The notes: generated by a model from the letters alone, not told the origin. 64,000 bases of DNA from Acheta domesticus (GCA_031308135.1 JAHLJT010002630.1:94098141-94162140), one strand, 5' to 3'. Numbered from the stretch's first letter, positions 22,111-33,738 are shown. Numbers and translations: made by a program.

Positions 22111-23574
22111 TTAAGACCTCTCGGTCATAGGCACATCACATCGGTTGATTCTCTGAGTCGCCTAGGTCGGTCTTTCGTATGAAACCTCTTTGATGCAAGA
22201 CCGAGAGGAACCCATACAGTAGTACATTTATGGGGTTTTGTGTCCATGGTTTCTTTTAAAACGGGAATTTTTAAAACGGAAACCCACCATTTATATTTAG
22301 CTTATTATATATACAAGCAGTTTTAAAGTGTTTTAAGGTTTGTTTTTTTACTTCTCTTAGCCCCGCCTTTTTGTGTTTCATGAATAAGATCCGGATGAAA
22401 GGTATCTAATCATCCTTGTTCATTTACGGAATGAAAATGTTTAAAGAAAATTAATATTATTAAATAAGCCCATTATCACCTAAATTAATTCATTCATCCA
22501 CTGTAAGTATTTCCAAAAGGCTTGCGTACTGTACTCATAACAATAAATACAAAAGACGTCAAATCATAATTAAATCACAGACACAATGGCTACCCCGAAT
22601 AAGATGGTAAAAAGGTCTTTATAATTAAATGACATGTGAGGTTTCTGAGCCCCAATCCCACCACTTCCTCCCTTCTGTAAGAAAACGACTTTTATTTTAA
22701 TTTTTTTTCAACTTAACATTAACTTTACTAATTGAAAAAAATATGGAATATAAGTAAATGACACATACTATCTAATATATATTATCCGAAGGTACCGTTT
22801 CCCAGCAATTTTTCTTGAAAGTATCCTTTCCTTGTTCTGCCCCACTTTATAATGTGCATTCGCTCTCTGATAACAGATAAGACAGTTGAAAGAAGAATAA
22901 GGTTATTAACAAGTGGAATATTCCTCAAGATCTTCTAGTGTGGAATTAGGGTAACATGAGAGGAGGAAACAACGTTGCAGTTATAAACGATCACAAGCGA
23001 AGTATATTGTGTAGTGCCCCACACCAACAACCTGTTCCAAAAGGATATGCGTGCACTCGTTATTTTCGCAAAATTATGTGCCTTCATATTTGGAGAATAA
23101 AAAAATTAAGCTTGTAGCGCAGCTTTATAGAATCCAATATGCAATTTTGTGAGTTTTTAATATTTTGCTCTCAACATTGGGATTGAACATAAGTGAGGGG
23201 AGGGAGTCCTTAACATGCATCATACAATTCCGTTACTGATTATGCGTCCCAGATAAACGCATTTTTGTTCTTAACGGTCTTAAATTTTGCATATTTTCTT
23301 TAACTCATTTCGATGTTTGGAAATGTTTGCATAATACATTTTTAATAGACTGAATGATAAGATATTGCAAAAATATGGAGGCTGATACCCTTTTTACTAA
23401 CAGCGATTTTCTCATTATCGGAGGAGACAATATTATTCCGTTGATGTTCGGGAAAAACCCTGACACCGAGAGCGAGTTGTTTCTTCGGCATTTGCATCGT
23501 TATTTCCTTGTAGATAAAAACTCTTATAATTAACGTAATTTCAGGTAGTTCGATCCATATCTTGATTACTTCGT
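22111..23574. other. AT-rich stretch with one short inverted repeat
   Basis: CCTCTCGGTC (~22125) and GACCGAGAGG (~22200) form 10-bp arms around ~65 bp. Otherwise no gene or known repeat was seen over 1.4 kb. Confidence 0.45.
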
Positions 23575-24090
23575 GTTTCTGGTCGTGTCAATTGCTAAGG
23601 TCTTTAGTCCCGGGAGCGTGCGGCATTTTTTTTTATAATAGGAGGTTGTGGTGTTCTTCCTTATACTGCGATTTTCCTAACTTTGCCTCTGAAGGCCTGT
23701 CTTCACGATGAAATATGTCACGGTGTTTCGCGACGTTTAGAGTCGTGCCGCCAGGTATCGCGTGATTGCGTCCGTAGCAAGCAGTGCTTGCGATCAGGCG
23801 ACTTCTAGCGGCACGAGCGAGAAAACCGCGAAATGTCGTGTTATATTCCATCGTCTATATAGGGGCTTCAGGGGCAGAGTTAGAAAAATCGCACTGTAGC
23901 TGGATTGCGAGATACAGCGCCGACCTACACCTGGGTTTACAATGCTTTCCCCAATCAAGTGTCTCCCCTAGTGGGGCACAGCCTCAGCCGAGAGTACCCT
24001 GTATACTCCCGACTGCTCTCCAGACATGTGTGGTAGTGAATTGCTTGTAAGTGTAATCGTGTGAAAGACATGTAAGAGCGGGCGATGGAT
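23575..24090 (-). mobile_element. SINE-A copy 6a, split by foldback element B2
   Basis: Reverse SINE-A. Its 3' part (TCAATTGCTAAGGTCTTTAG, GGAGG, GGTGTTCTTCC) lies left of 23662. The body resumes at about 23899 (CTGGATTGCGAGATACAGCG) and continues to about 24085. The intervening ~237 bp are foldback element B2. Only the 3' half of the SINE remains. Confidence 0.75.
23662..23898. mobile_element. Foldback element B2
   Basis: Terminal inverted repeats TACTGCGATTTTCCTAACT and the complementary AGTTAGAAAAATCGCACTGTA lead inward to the shared core (TTCACGATGAAATATGTCACGG ... GTGTTATATTCCATCG) and the central AGCAGTGCTTGCGATCA. TA dinucleotides at both ends are compatible with a TA-target MITE. It sits inside SINE-A copy 6a, so it is younger than that copy. 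Confidence 0.8.
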
Positions 24091-24128
24091 TAATATTCAT
24101 CTCCCTGTGCCACCTCTTGCTCTCGGAA

Positions 24129-24480
24129 GACTTAAGGTGTCTCAGGGCATCAGTTGATGTCACTACAGTGCCTTCGACCGCGCGCTATCTTTCCTTCCTC
24201 TTACTTGTTCTATCCTCACCCCTTACATACACACATTTACTGCACTACACTACCACACATGTTGGGAGACCAGTGGGAACTTAGAATGTGTCCCTGCTGG
24301 GGTGGTGTCCTGCTGGTTGGGGAAAACCCCGCGAAACGACGGGTAGGTCGGCGCCGAATCTCACCATCTCGCGGTAGAAGAACATTGCCACTTGCAGCGA
24401 TCAAAACATGCACAACAATTAAGAGGCCTAATGACCTTAACAGTTGAAGCGCCCGGAAACACTAATACATTTATCAGTCT
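24129..24480 (+). mobile_element. SINE-A copy 6b, internally deleted
   Basis: Has the 5' head (GGTGTCTCAGGGCATCAG, CACTACAGTGCCT), then jumps directly to GACCGCGCGCTATCTTTCC, missing ~150 bp including box B and the GCGAATGCCGG marker. The 3' part is complete to GCGCCCGGAAACACTAATAC. Confidence 0.75.
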
Positions 24481-24810
24481 CCGAAGACTCGACTTCCTGC
24501 CAGCAAGCGGATATTACGTTCAAGACCTGGACAAGGCTATATAGCTATCAGTATTGAGAAACAAAAGGTATTTTAGACGGTTTTCGTATCAACCCAACGC
24601 ACGTTTCCGTCATTTGGAGAACTTTTTGTTGGTTCTGGCAATGCGGTACTCGGAAAAGAGTACTTAATCTCCCAGACGAAGCACACATCCTCTTTTCGTT
24701 GATAGAGTTTCGTTATCTCAGTGAATCGGATCCTCGCAGCAGCTATCAGTGTCTATAAACGAGCACATGCACGTGCGCACGTACGTAACTTTCAGTCTCG
24801 TCGGATATCA
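24481..24810. other. Unassigned spacer
   Basis: Nothing recognised. Confidence 0.35.
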
Positions 24811-24935
24811 CTGCGAGGAGGCCAGAACGTTAGCTTCCCACCTTGGGGACGGGGGTTGAAGTCCCAAATGCTCCCTGTGCAGTGAAAGCGTGTCTTCCAA
24901 AATCCCGACTTGTCAAAAAGGACAACATTTTCATT
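24811..24935 (+). mobile_element. Possible tRNA-like SINE head
   Basis: GAGGCCAGAACGTTAGCTTCC resembles box A and GGGGTTGAAGTCCCAAA a weak box B, at tRNA-like spacing (~50 bp). No second copy in the window confirms it. Confidence 0.3.
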
Positions 24936-26014
24936 AATATCTATAGACGTCACTGAAGTATTGTGATTGCACATATTATAATGTATGTATGTATTTGGCA
25001 ATTGGGTCTTTTGTTACTTTGTTTTCAACTTGCCGGCTAGTTAAGAATCTAAGAAAGAAAATGGTCACATGGAAGATGAATGGAAGTCCACAGTCAACTT
25101 TAAAGAATAACAATAATCATCATTAACTTTATAGCACAATTGTGTACGGTTTTGACCATTTTTTGGTTAACTGCGAATTTTGAAGTGAAACTCTTCCATT
25201 CCCTTGGGTTTTCTGAAAAAATAAAGAATCAAAAGATACCCACTTCCGAAAATGTTTGATGTGTGTAATAAGTTTGCCTGTGAAATAACGTGAGTGAATT
25301 TTTGAAAATTAAACTGTACAATTAAATAGATTCTAGTCACCCTTGACACGTGCGTGAAATATCGAAATTTAATAATTGCTAATAATAAATTATTGAAATA
25401 TTTCGGTATGTAAAATCGTTACAAAGCGTGGAACAGGTATCCTCAGTTCTTTTTAATCGACGATGTCATTAGAGACAAGAAAGTGTAAATCAGTGTAAAC
25501 AACATACTTACATATATATTTTAGGCCAATAAACAGAACATATTAGTTGTTTTCGCGTAATTTCAATTCATACAGTTTTAGAATCACTGAAATATTAAGA
25601 ATTGGTTTTATTATTAGCATGGCTCTGACACGTCACATTATAGTATATAGGAATTCAAAGTCAGAAACCTGTTTTCATTCAATTTTAAGATAAGTAAAAA
25701 TAATACAAGAAAAAATGTGCTGTTGTGGCGCCATTATTATATCTCTTATAATCTCTGAAATTAACAAATAGGACGGCTGTGAGGTGAGACAACCCATCTC
25801 GACCAGAATCACTTGTTTCGTCCAGTTTTCGTAGTCCTTTGAGCAAACGCTGAGACGGCCCACTGTATTGCTTCTGGGCATAAATGTAATTTCACTACAT
25901 GAGCATGACTCCTTCAGCTCAGCAAAGAATATAGTTTTTCAAATAATCTCTCTCCGTGATCTGGCGGCAGTAATTGGATTTCTTTACGTAAGTTACGATT
26001 AATGAATATAGACA
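24936..26014. other. AT-rich stretch, no recognised features
   Basis: No gene, RNA or repeat family recognised. Confidence 0.4.
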
Positions 26015-26165
26015 ACTCCCCAATTGGGGCTGCAACTCCCCAGGAGCGATTACACGACACCTGTCATGTCTCTCTGTCCCTAACATAATGTACGCACATG
26101 GTCCCCTAATTACGTTTGTAGACGGCCACTACTAAAAGGAGCACTTCCAGGCAGTAGCATAACGT
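26015..26165 (+). repeat. Direct repeat G, unit 1
   Basis: A ~150-bp block repeated with ~80% identity by eye at 26443-26595. Shared words: TTGGG.C.GCAACTCC, CGACACCTGT / TGACACCTGT, TCTCTCTG, TAATGTA / ACAATGTA, GCACATGGTC.CCTAATTAC and AGCACTTCCAGG. Confidence 0.7.
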
Positions 26166-26442
26166 TTGGGTCCTCAAGACCGGCAATCGTTAGCTGATTT
26201 GCCTTTGCAAAACGATTTTATTACATGGGAGGAATATTTTCTGTACAATTCTGGGAACAATGCTCGTTTCTGCCGTATTTCACAATTCAAACTAATGTGT
26301 CTGAGGAGGGACAGTGCTGAAGAAGACGTGTACGGGTTGCAGTTTTTCCCATCCCTATATCCTCACCCTACACTCTACGCTGGGTACTCTAGAGTTCTGC
26401 CTGTTTCTCTTCTCCTACTCTCTTGTTTCTTTTACAATTGTC

Positions 26443-26595
26443 CTACCCCTCCAGTTGGGACCGCAACTCCTCGAGCGCCATCACATGACACCTGTTGTCT
26501 CTCTGTGCGTAACACAATGTAGCACATGGTCTCCTAATTACTTTTTAGACAGTCACTAAAAATAGAAGCACTTCCAGGACATGCGTAGCGTGATA
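26443..26595 (+). repeat. Direct repeat G, unit 2
   Basis: Second unit, ~428 bp downstream of the first. The pair could be a tandem duplication or two short long-terminal-repeat-like ends. The 280 bp between them show no coding or primer-binding signal I can identify. Confidence 0.7.
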
Positions 26596-26993
26596 AATGT
26601 TATTGTGTTTCCGTGCGTCAACTGCAACGGAGATTTCTCTCGTCGGTGTAGTGCATGGTTTTGTCACTGAGGGTCGCAGTATTCTTCCTCCGCTGAATGG
26701 TGTGATCCTGCGCCGATACACGGCGGTTTGTGAGGTTTTCCCCATCCAGGTATCTCCCAAGAACAGGTAACCTGCCCAGTTGGGAAAAGCTCTAAGCTAC
26801 CGATTGATCACCCGACTTGTGTACTAATGTTGTGAATGTGTAAGTGTATGTAAGAGTAAGGGGAGAGGATAGAACAAGGAAGATTAAGGAAAGGTCGCAC
26901 GCGGTCCTTGGCCCGTTTGTTAGGATACTGCTCCTGCATTCGCCTGGTGTTGATCAGAGAAAACTGTGATCTACTGATCAGAACAACCGTCCA
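26596..26993 (-). mobile_element. SINE-A copy 7
   Basis: Minus-strand, 5'-truncated. On the plus strand: GTTTCCGTGCGTCAACTGC, GAGGTTTTCCCCATCCAGG, GGATAGAACAAGGAAGATT, TTGGCCCGTTTGTTAGG, GCATTCGCCTGGTGTTGATC, stopping near GATCAGAACAACCG. Confidence 0.8.
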
Positions 26994-27974
26994 TAAGAAT
27001 TTTCGGATTGAAATTCGGATTGTTTCGGATTGAAATAGGACAGAAAATCTTCGATTCACGCTTCAAGCTGTTGAATAGACGATAGAGGGGTAGCATTTCG
27101 AAGCGTATGTGCTAAGTCCAATACGGCGGGGATGCCTTAAAACAAAATCTAATATCGCGCCAGAAAAGTCTCTCCGCAGTGAAATCTTGCTTGTGAGATT
27201 GCATGCAACAGAAATTATGTTGGTAACACGAGCTGTAGCTTGTAACAAAAGAAAACGTAAATTGCGTACTAACCACAATCGTAATAATAGCTGGACGTGT
27301 TGTCCCTTTCACTTAATTCCCAGTGATTTGGTTCCTGTCAACATAAATTCAATTTTTACTCAGTCGCCCTCATTCAGCTCACTGCGGAGGGTCTTTTCTG
27401 TCGCACTGTATTTCTGTCACATTTCAAATGGGGGTTTAGTAGGGTAGTAAACGGCAAGACGAATGAGCAATTTTGCGGTAGGATTTGGAAATCTGAATGT
27501 AGCACCCAAACCACTAATTCATCTTCAAAGGCCCATTAATTTTCAAATAAAACGCGGGTGAGGTAGAAAAGATGAAAAAAAACTCTATATCTAATGAAGA
27601 GGGCGATTGGGATTTCACCCATAACACGACGCCAAGTTAGAACACCTTCTGATATTCAAATAGGCGAATAATATTCAGTTGAGGGAAGAGCAGGACTGAA
27701 AGAACAGGACTGAAAGAGCAGGTGCATCTTTTCAGCAGACGAATTGGAGAGAGAGCGGCTGAAATTGGAAACCTTTGTGCTGACTCTTAGCACATGTGGC
27801 AGACTTGGAGCATCCCTTCTCCGCAGATAATGATTGAGAGTGAGGCAGGACATGAAAGACACATTTCAGGTTGAAGAATTGAGAAGCGTGCAACTGGAGA
27901 TGGAAAGCTTGGTGCTGATTCCCATATAATGACGCTGTCAAAAGCTGCGAGTCAGCATTGCCGCTGACAGGAGG
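26994..27974. other. Unassigned stretch
   Basis: No credible gene. The 112-codon plus-strand frame at 27109-27447 and overlapping minus-strand frames lack recognisable domains. GAAAGAGCAGG / GAAAGAACAGG short repeats occur near 27690-27720. Confidence 0.4.
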
Positions 27975-28054
27975 ACACCTCTAGCGACGGGCCAGGGACC
28001 GTACGCGATCTTTCCTTCCTTTTCCTTGTCCTATTCTCCTTCCTTACGCGCGTG

Positions 28055-28088
<34 letters not shown>

Positions 28089-28228
28089 TCTACACCTACA
28101 TGCACTACAACACACATGTCGGGAGCTAAGAGCTTGTCCCGGCTGGGGCAGTGCCCTGCAGAGAAAGATATCTGGGGAGGGAAATTGCTAGCCGACATGT
28201 AGGTCGTTGCCAAATCTCATTATCCATC
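27975..28228 (+). mobile_element. SINE-A copy 8, 5'-truncated
   Basis: Begins mid-body (GGGCCAGGGACCGTACGCG). It contains a (CA)n microsatellite at 28060-28089 in the family's C/A-rich zone and ends before the usual tail (TAGGTCGTTGCC, TCTCATTATCC). SINE-A copy 9 follows directly. Confidence 0.75.
28060..28089. repeat. (CA)n microsatellite
   Basis: About 15 CA units preceded by GCGCGTGCGCGCG, expanded from the ACACACA segment of SINE-A. Confidence 0.9.
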
Positions 28229-28745
28229 ATCGCCTAGCTACATAGCTAGGTCGAGTTCAGCCGCTGTCTGGATGAGAATTCTCGGGGCCGGCTGCTTTGA
28301 GCGACAGTTTTTCGGGGTTTCTCCGATCAACACCAAATGAATGCCAGAGCAAAAACCTAATCAATGGGCCACGAACCGCGTAATTTCTATCCTCCTCTTG
28401 CTTTCTACCCTCACCCTACGTACACGCACTTACACTTACAAGCACTACACATATCGGGAGACCAGTCGGAGCTTATAGCTTCACCCGGCTGAGGCGATAC
28501 CCCGCCGGTGGTAGATTCCTTCCTGGTTGGGGAAAACCCTGCCAGCCGACGTATAGGTCGGCGCTGGGTCTCACCATCCAGAGGGGGCAGACCACTGCCA
28601 CCTGCCCGCGGTTAAAAAAAAAGCACACACCACACTTCGACACTAATTAACTGGACATAGCGTGACTTAACCGGAATTAACAGGACACAACCGGACTTAG
28701 TGAGACTTAACAGTCTACGCGCCCTGAATCACCAATCAATCAATC
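28229..28745 (+). mobile_element. SINE-A copy 9
   Basis: Starts near GCTAGGTCGAGTTCAGCCG (head absent) and runs through GGGGCCGGCTGCTTTGAG, TCCGATCAACACCA and GGTTGGGGAAAACCC to a tail that has been duplicated several times. An insertion of ACCGGAATTAACAGG-like short repeats precedes the tail. Confidence 0.75.
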
Positions 28746-28910
28746 CAAACCCTCAACGTCTGTATGATCGGACTTAACAGCCGACGCGCCCTGAATCACC
28801 AATCAGTCAATCCAAACCCTCAACGCCTCTATGACCGGACTTAATGGGACTTACCGGTCGACGCGCCCTGAATCGCACTCGTCAATGCAACCCCTCAACG
28901 TCTGTGTGAC
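28716..28910 (+). repeat. Tandem array of SINE-A tails
   Basis: Three units begin CGCGCCCTGAATC at about 28718, 28785 and 28862 (periods ~67 and ~77 bp). Each carries a CAATCAATCCAAACCCTCAACG-type stretch and a TATGACCGGACTTAA-type stretch. They look like local amplification of the SINE 3' end, ending at the CpG-rich island. Confidence 0.8.
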
Positions 28911-29260
28911 TCCGGGAAGGAGGGGGTGCGCGACAGGGCGCACTTTCAGTCCGCCCGCCTGGTGGGCGGCGGGCGACGGCGGCGGCGGCGGGCGGCGGCG
29001 GGGCGGGCGAGGGGCGGCGAGGCCGGGCCGCGCGCCCAAACCGGGCCACGCTAAACATAGCGCTGCGCCGCCTCCGCCCTCGCCGCCGCCCAGCCAGTCC
29101 GCAGCCGCCCGCCCCCGGCGCCAGTTGGAGGAGCTTCTACACCGCAGGTACCTCTTCTTCTTCTTCTTCCTCTTCGCCTTGTGCTTCCTTCCGGTCGTGC
29201 TCCGCCGCCGCCGCCGCCGACGACGACCCCGGAAGTGGCCATCTGTGCGTGAGTGCTAAA
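28911..29260. promoter_or_regulatory. CpG-rich island; candidate promoter / first exon
   Basis: An abrupt ~350-bp CpG-dense block with GGC/GCC and CTT triplet runs, an ACCGCAGGTACCT junction resembling a splice donor (~29145) and a second donor-like GCGTGAGTG (~29246). Open frames cross it on both strands, but their Gly/Ala/Pro/Arg content is what GC-rich triplet DNA gives, so I do not call a protein. The composition fits a 5' UTR or first exon of a host gene whose body lies elsewhere. The transcription direction is unproven; the donor-like motifs favour plus. Alternative: a GC-rich repeat. Confidence 0.35.
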
Positions 29261-30779
29261 CCATCGGGTGCTTCATACGAGATGATTGAATTGTGAACGT
29301 TTCCGGTGCTTCGTCGATACCTGCAGTTTCGTTATTTTTATTACGCAGAAATTGAGTTTGAACTGTGCTCGGTTCGTCGTCACCATCGTGAATACTATTG
29401 TGCTCTGAGTGTAACATACCCTTCTCGTCGGAGAAGCCATTTGGATTTCCGCTTCTTTTTTTTTTCTTTTCTTTTTTTTCTGTTTTTTTTAATGGTTGGT
29501 CGATCGTTTGATTGGTTGATTGGTGGTTGGTTGATTGCTGGGTTGGTGATTTATTGGTACTGGCTGGTGGCTTCCCCACTCGTAGGAAAGCCTGCTCGAT
29601 GTTGGACTTCGAGTGGTGTCGTTATACAGACGCTTAGCGATGCCTTTAATGTCGTGCTGTGGCCGGGTATACATGTGAGGCGATATGCCAGGAGTTGAAT
29701 GTGCCCCAACGGGCAGTGAATGCAAGTGTGAATCATATGCAAAATCCATTGAGTTGGTGAATACATGTGTTGATATTATTGTAGTTGTTCATTAACGTCT
29801 CATTGCTGTTTGGTCAAGCCTTGCTGAAAAGACAAACATAGTTGTAGCTCGATAAAAAAAATTTTAAATTCTATTGTGTTTAATTATTTATTTTTACGAA
29901 ATTAGAGATTGATTACTTAAATTTTTTATTTAATTAATTTTTTTCAAAAATCGTCAGATTTTTAAAAAATTTCAAACTTTTATGAAAAAAAATTGATTCG
30001 GCTAGTAAGTTCCCTATTTTTCTTTCTGTTTGATGTAAACAAATTAAATAAGAAAATTGTTAGGTTGATCATGATAACATCGCCTTAAATCATTTGTGTA
30101 TTGCAGCTTTGCACGTGTTGAAATATTTGATTCATGAAAATTGTAAATTACTTAATTACCTTTGGTTATTGCTTTTTTCTATGTTTTACTTCAAATCTTG
30201 TTTCACTCACGTGTCAAAACGACAGTAAAATCCATTTCAGTACTACACGGAAAACTGGTTTGATGGCCCACCCAGCATGTGCATTTGTGCAATCAGCAAT
30301 GTTTAAGTGTGTGACACACTGTTGTCTTTATCCTGCCAGGTGTTTACTGTTAAACCTTCAGCCACTAGTGTTCCGTCAAGAAATTCTGTGTTGAAAAATT
30401 GGGAAGTGCAGATATTTATAACTTCTTTGAAGCGTCATGAACACAAACCGGTTGAATTCTTTTCTTGCACAACACGTTACGTGCGCGTGTTTCAGTAATG
30501 AGGGTGTGATGTGACGGATAACGTAACGCGCGTTGTCAAAAGTCGAAACGGCGCCATCTCATAACTCGGAAGGTTGCATTCTAGGTCGAAAAGTCTGGAA
30601 AAAAAGTTTTATTTTGGTATTTTTCGCCATGAAGCGTTGCCAAACATCGGGGCGAGCATCGCCTGCCAGCGCCGTGGTCGACTCCTCCGCACTAGAGGAA
30701 ACGAGGTTAGCGATGGAGGCGGAGTTATGTAACGCATGTGGCGGTGTCGGGGCCGCCGAAACACGACCGCCGACGCTCA
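29261..30779. other. Spacer or possible intron downstream of the CpG island
   Basis: T-rich runs near 29455-29490 and TTGGTTGATTGG-type short repeats near 29500-29550. A moderately GC-rich patch lies at 30520-30780, where a 98-codon plus-strand frame (30533-30829) has no recognised domain. Confidence 0.35.
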
Positions 30780-31950
30780 CAGTGGTTCGGAATGCAGAAA
30801 TTGCTTGCAAAACTCAATGCAAAATTTAATATTCGATTGTTTGAAATCAATATCCTACTATTCGATTGTTTGTTTGGATAGGGGGCCAGTAGAATGATTC
30901 TTGACAGTCCAGGAAAAAATAATCTACAAATGTTGCAAAAAAGAGAAGAAAATGCTCGCAACATTCAATGAAAAATTCAATGAACGGTTGTTGATTTTGA
31001 TGGGGTTCCAGCAGAATGATTCTTGTCAGTCGAGTAGAAAAGTAATGTGAAAAAGTTGCGAAAACGTAAAAAAGAACATACTGGCAAAATTTAATACAAA
31101 CGTTTTAAACGATTGTTTGTCTTGATAGGTTTCCAGTAGAATGGTTCTTGACAGTGCAGTAGAAACGTAATGTGAAAATGTTTAAGAAAAAGTTAAAAGG
31201 TAGCTTCACTAGGCGAACGTTTTGTTGAGCTCTCCTTTTGCTATTAGTAGTAGCAGTAGAGACGGAGGTGTGTTTCTATTTTGTTAGCAACACTAAAAAG
31301 ACAAATCTACAGTTCGTTTACCGATGCAAAAGGTTTCCAGAACTCGAGAGCGAAAATGTCTATTTTCAAATGTTGTTAACCTCGCTTCTTTTGAAACTTT
31401 TATTCATCATTCAACTATTTAAGGTTAAGACGTGAGAAAGACATTCCAGAGCTTAAGAAAACGAACCCAGATGGTATTTCTACCGTGTATGTCACATACA
31501 GTTTTTTTACTGTTCTTTGATTAAATAAATCAAATGGAAAGTTGCAAAAAAGAAAGAAAATCCTCGCAAAATCCAATGCACAATTCCATCAAGAGTTGTT
31601 TTATCTTTGTTAGAGTTTACTCTAGCCGAACCCAGATACACTCCATTAGGATGATTCCTAAACCATTCGTTAGACACGAAGATGTGGACTCCTTGGAAAT
31701 GAGTTCTGCAGGACGCGAAACTCTGCAAAACAACAGGTCCATGTTGTGAAATGGAATGAAGAAAAAGGTCAAAAAATCAATAACCGGATGTTTGTTTGTT
31801 TGCTAGGGTTTATTCCATTCGTGCCCAGTTACAGTCGAGTAGGATGATTCTTGGGCCATTCGGTAGACACTAAAACACTGGTTTCTTGTATGTGTGATTT
31901 GCAGAACACGAGACTTTCCACAACAACTCGTACAAAACACAAACGCCTGT
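30780..31950. repeat. Degenerate tandem array, ~120-bp and longer units
   Basis: The motif CAGTAGAATGATTCTTGACAG recurs in variant form near 30888, 31009 and 31132 (period ~121 bp). Each is preceded by CGATTGTTTG/GGTTGTTGATTT and AAATTCAATG-like words. More diverged relatives (GCAAAATCCAATGCACAATTCC near 31567; GTAGGATGATTCTTGG near 31840) follow at wider spacing. Intervening sequence is unassigned. Confidence 0.6.
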
Positions 31951-32689
31951 GCTTAGGGCGAGCAAATCTCATCACGATTTGACATTGGAAAAGTTAGTCA
32001 GCTACATAAGGTATTTAAGAGCAGGCGTCTTTTTAAGATTTGAAAAAATATTTTAGGCAAAAAGCCTTTATCACATTTACTTAAATAGGCTTAACCTGAA
32101 ATTAAGGCATTGAATTAAAATATAAAATTATTATTATCATTATTATTATTAATGGTTAATAGGCCATTCTGCTGTTAATATAAATTGGATTACTTCTAAT
32201 TACCGAATATGTTGTCATTTATGTTAATAGTATTCAAATAATGAATCAAAATCGTCGGTTTCTTCACTTGATTAACAACTCCTAGCAATACGGTTCCACA
32301 ATTGTAAAAAAATATTTTTTTCTTTCTGTGCAAAATTTCTTCAAGCAACTTTTTTGCAAAATTTGTAAATTAGAGTCACATTATTTATTTAGAGAAAATT
32401 CTGCATAAAGGTATTTTTAAAATAATTTTTTGACAAGTGTTTGAAGGAAAGAGAAAAAATAATCCACAAAACTGCGACAATAAAATATATACTGACTGCC
32501 AGATATGTCAATCATGTGTCACTTTTTTGTTTATTTTTTAAATAAGCTGTATTTTTGGACGCATGTATTGCAAGGTCAATAACAACTATTTATACAATAC
32601 TTTACAATTCATCAAATAATGTTCATAATCTTTAGAAATTTGAAGAGCTTATGTATGTGAGATGTTTTCGTTAGTAATTTGGAAAGACA
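31951..32689. other. AT-rich stretch, no recognised features
   Basis: Nothing recognised. It may include the 3' end of the LINE relic that follows on the minus strand. Confidence 0.4.
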
Positions 32690-33160
32690 ATTTGAAAGTC
32701 AATTTGAAAAGTGCCGTACGTAAATCTGAATACAGAGGGAAATCTATTACGATATGTTGAATATTTATTGGAATGTTATATGATATACAAAGTGGTGAAG
32801 ATTCTTTCTTGTACATATGTGAGACGTCTGACGGGATAAGACGGCTATGTCCTATGCGAAGTCTTGCGAGAGTAGTTCATTCTTTTCTTGTTTGAAGTAA
32901 AGGAACCTCATTATGAAAAATACTTCATTTGTCAGTGTTTAAATGGTATGGAGATGTATTAAATGATAGATATTGTTTAGGATGCTGGTTTTGAAAAGTA
33001 TGACAATACTTTAAATGGCATACCCCAACAGTTTGCGGATCAAACATAAAAAATATTATTTCATTAATTGATATTACAAGATGTTTGAAATGTTCGTTTG
33101 AAAACATTAATAAACATTTCTCATTTTCATATTTAGTGTGGAAGATAGAATGCAAGAAAT
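32690..33160 (-). pseudogene. LINE relic: region after RNase H
   Basis: Reading the minus strand from about 32909 gives RKE-stop-TTLARLRIGHSRLI, then ...PLCISYNIPINIQHIVID, then PLYSDLR. This matches the conserved C-terminal region of RNase H-bearing insect non-LTR retrotransposons (pattern R+E..L.RLRIGH.RL ... C ... HI ... Y...R). A stop replaces what is usually Glu/Gln codons, and expected cysteines are lost. Upstream minus-strand sequence (32925-33155) is open but diverged. Clade not assigned. Confidence 0.6.
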
Positions 33161-33738
33161 GTTGTGAGATTGTAACAAAATAATAGGATATAGATTTCCT
33201 TTAACTAATTCTAAAATAGTCCTTTGTTGATATTTCCGTATGTTATAAACTATTTTTTATACGTATCTCAACTTAAACGCTATTTTGATCTCATTATGGA
33301 AAGAGTAGGAATGAATTAAAATAAATATTAAATACATTTTCCATCGACAACCGTTAAGAAAATTGTACCAGTAAAACTAGTTTTTTATGATTCGTTAAAA
33401 CTATGAGACGTTTGTAGAAAACCACAGTGAGTGCAATTTTCGGCTTTCCCAAGAGAACAATTAATGAACTATCACCGACCATGCGACGCGCATGGCCCCA
33501 AAAGGGGCAGGAAATTTTAATTTTATTAATTTATTTGACGTCAAAAAACGTGAAACACTGTGTGATGTACTATGCAGAGTAGGGCAATATGTGTATATTT
33601 TCTGGAGCCCCAGGATCCTTAGTCTAACTCTTATACAATTTGAATTATTAACTCGGGTGGAAACGAGCATTTATGGCAAGAATTGATAAAAAATATTATG
33701 GAAATCAAAATTATTTGCAAAGACAAATTAGCTATAGA
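33161..33738. other. AT-rich stretch, no recognised features
   Basis: No gene recognised. Confidence 0.4.

Noticed and set aside
28716..28910. CRISPR-like array
   Set aside because: Only three imperfect units with no regular spacers. They are duplicated SINE tails in a eukaryotic context.
28831..29259. 142-codon frame across the CpG island as a protein
   Set aside because: Gly/Arg/Pro triplet translation beginning inside SINE-A tails. I kept only the possible promoter/first-exon call.
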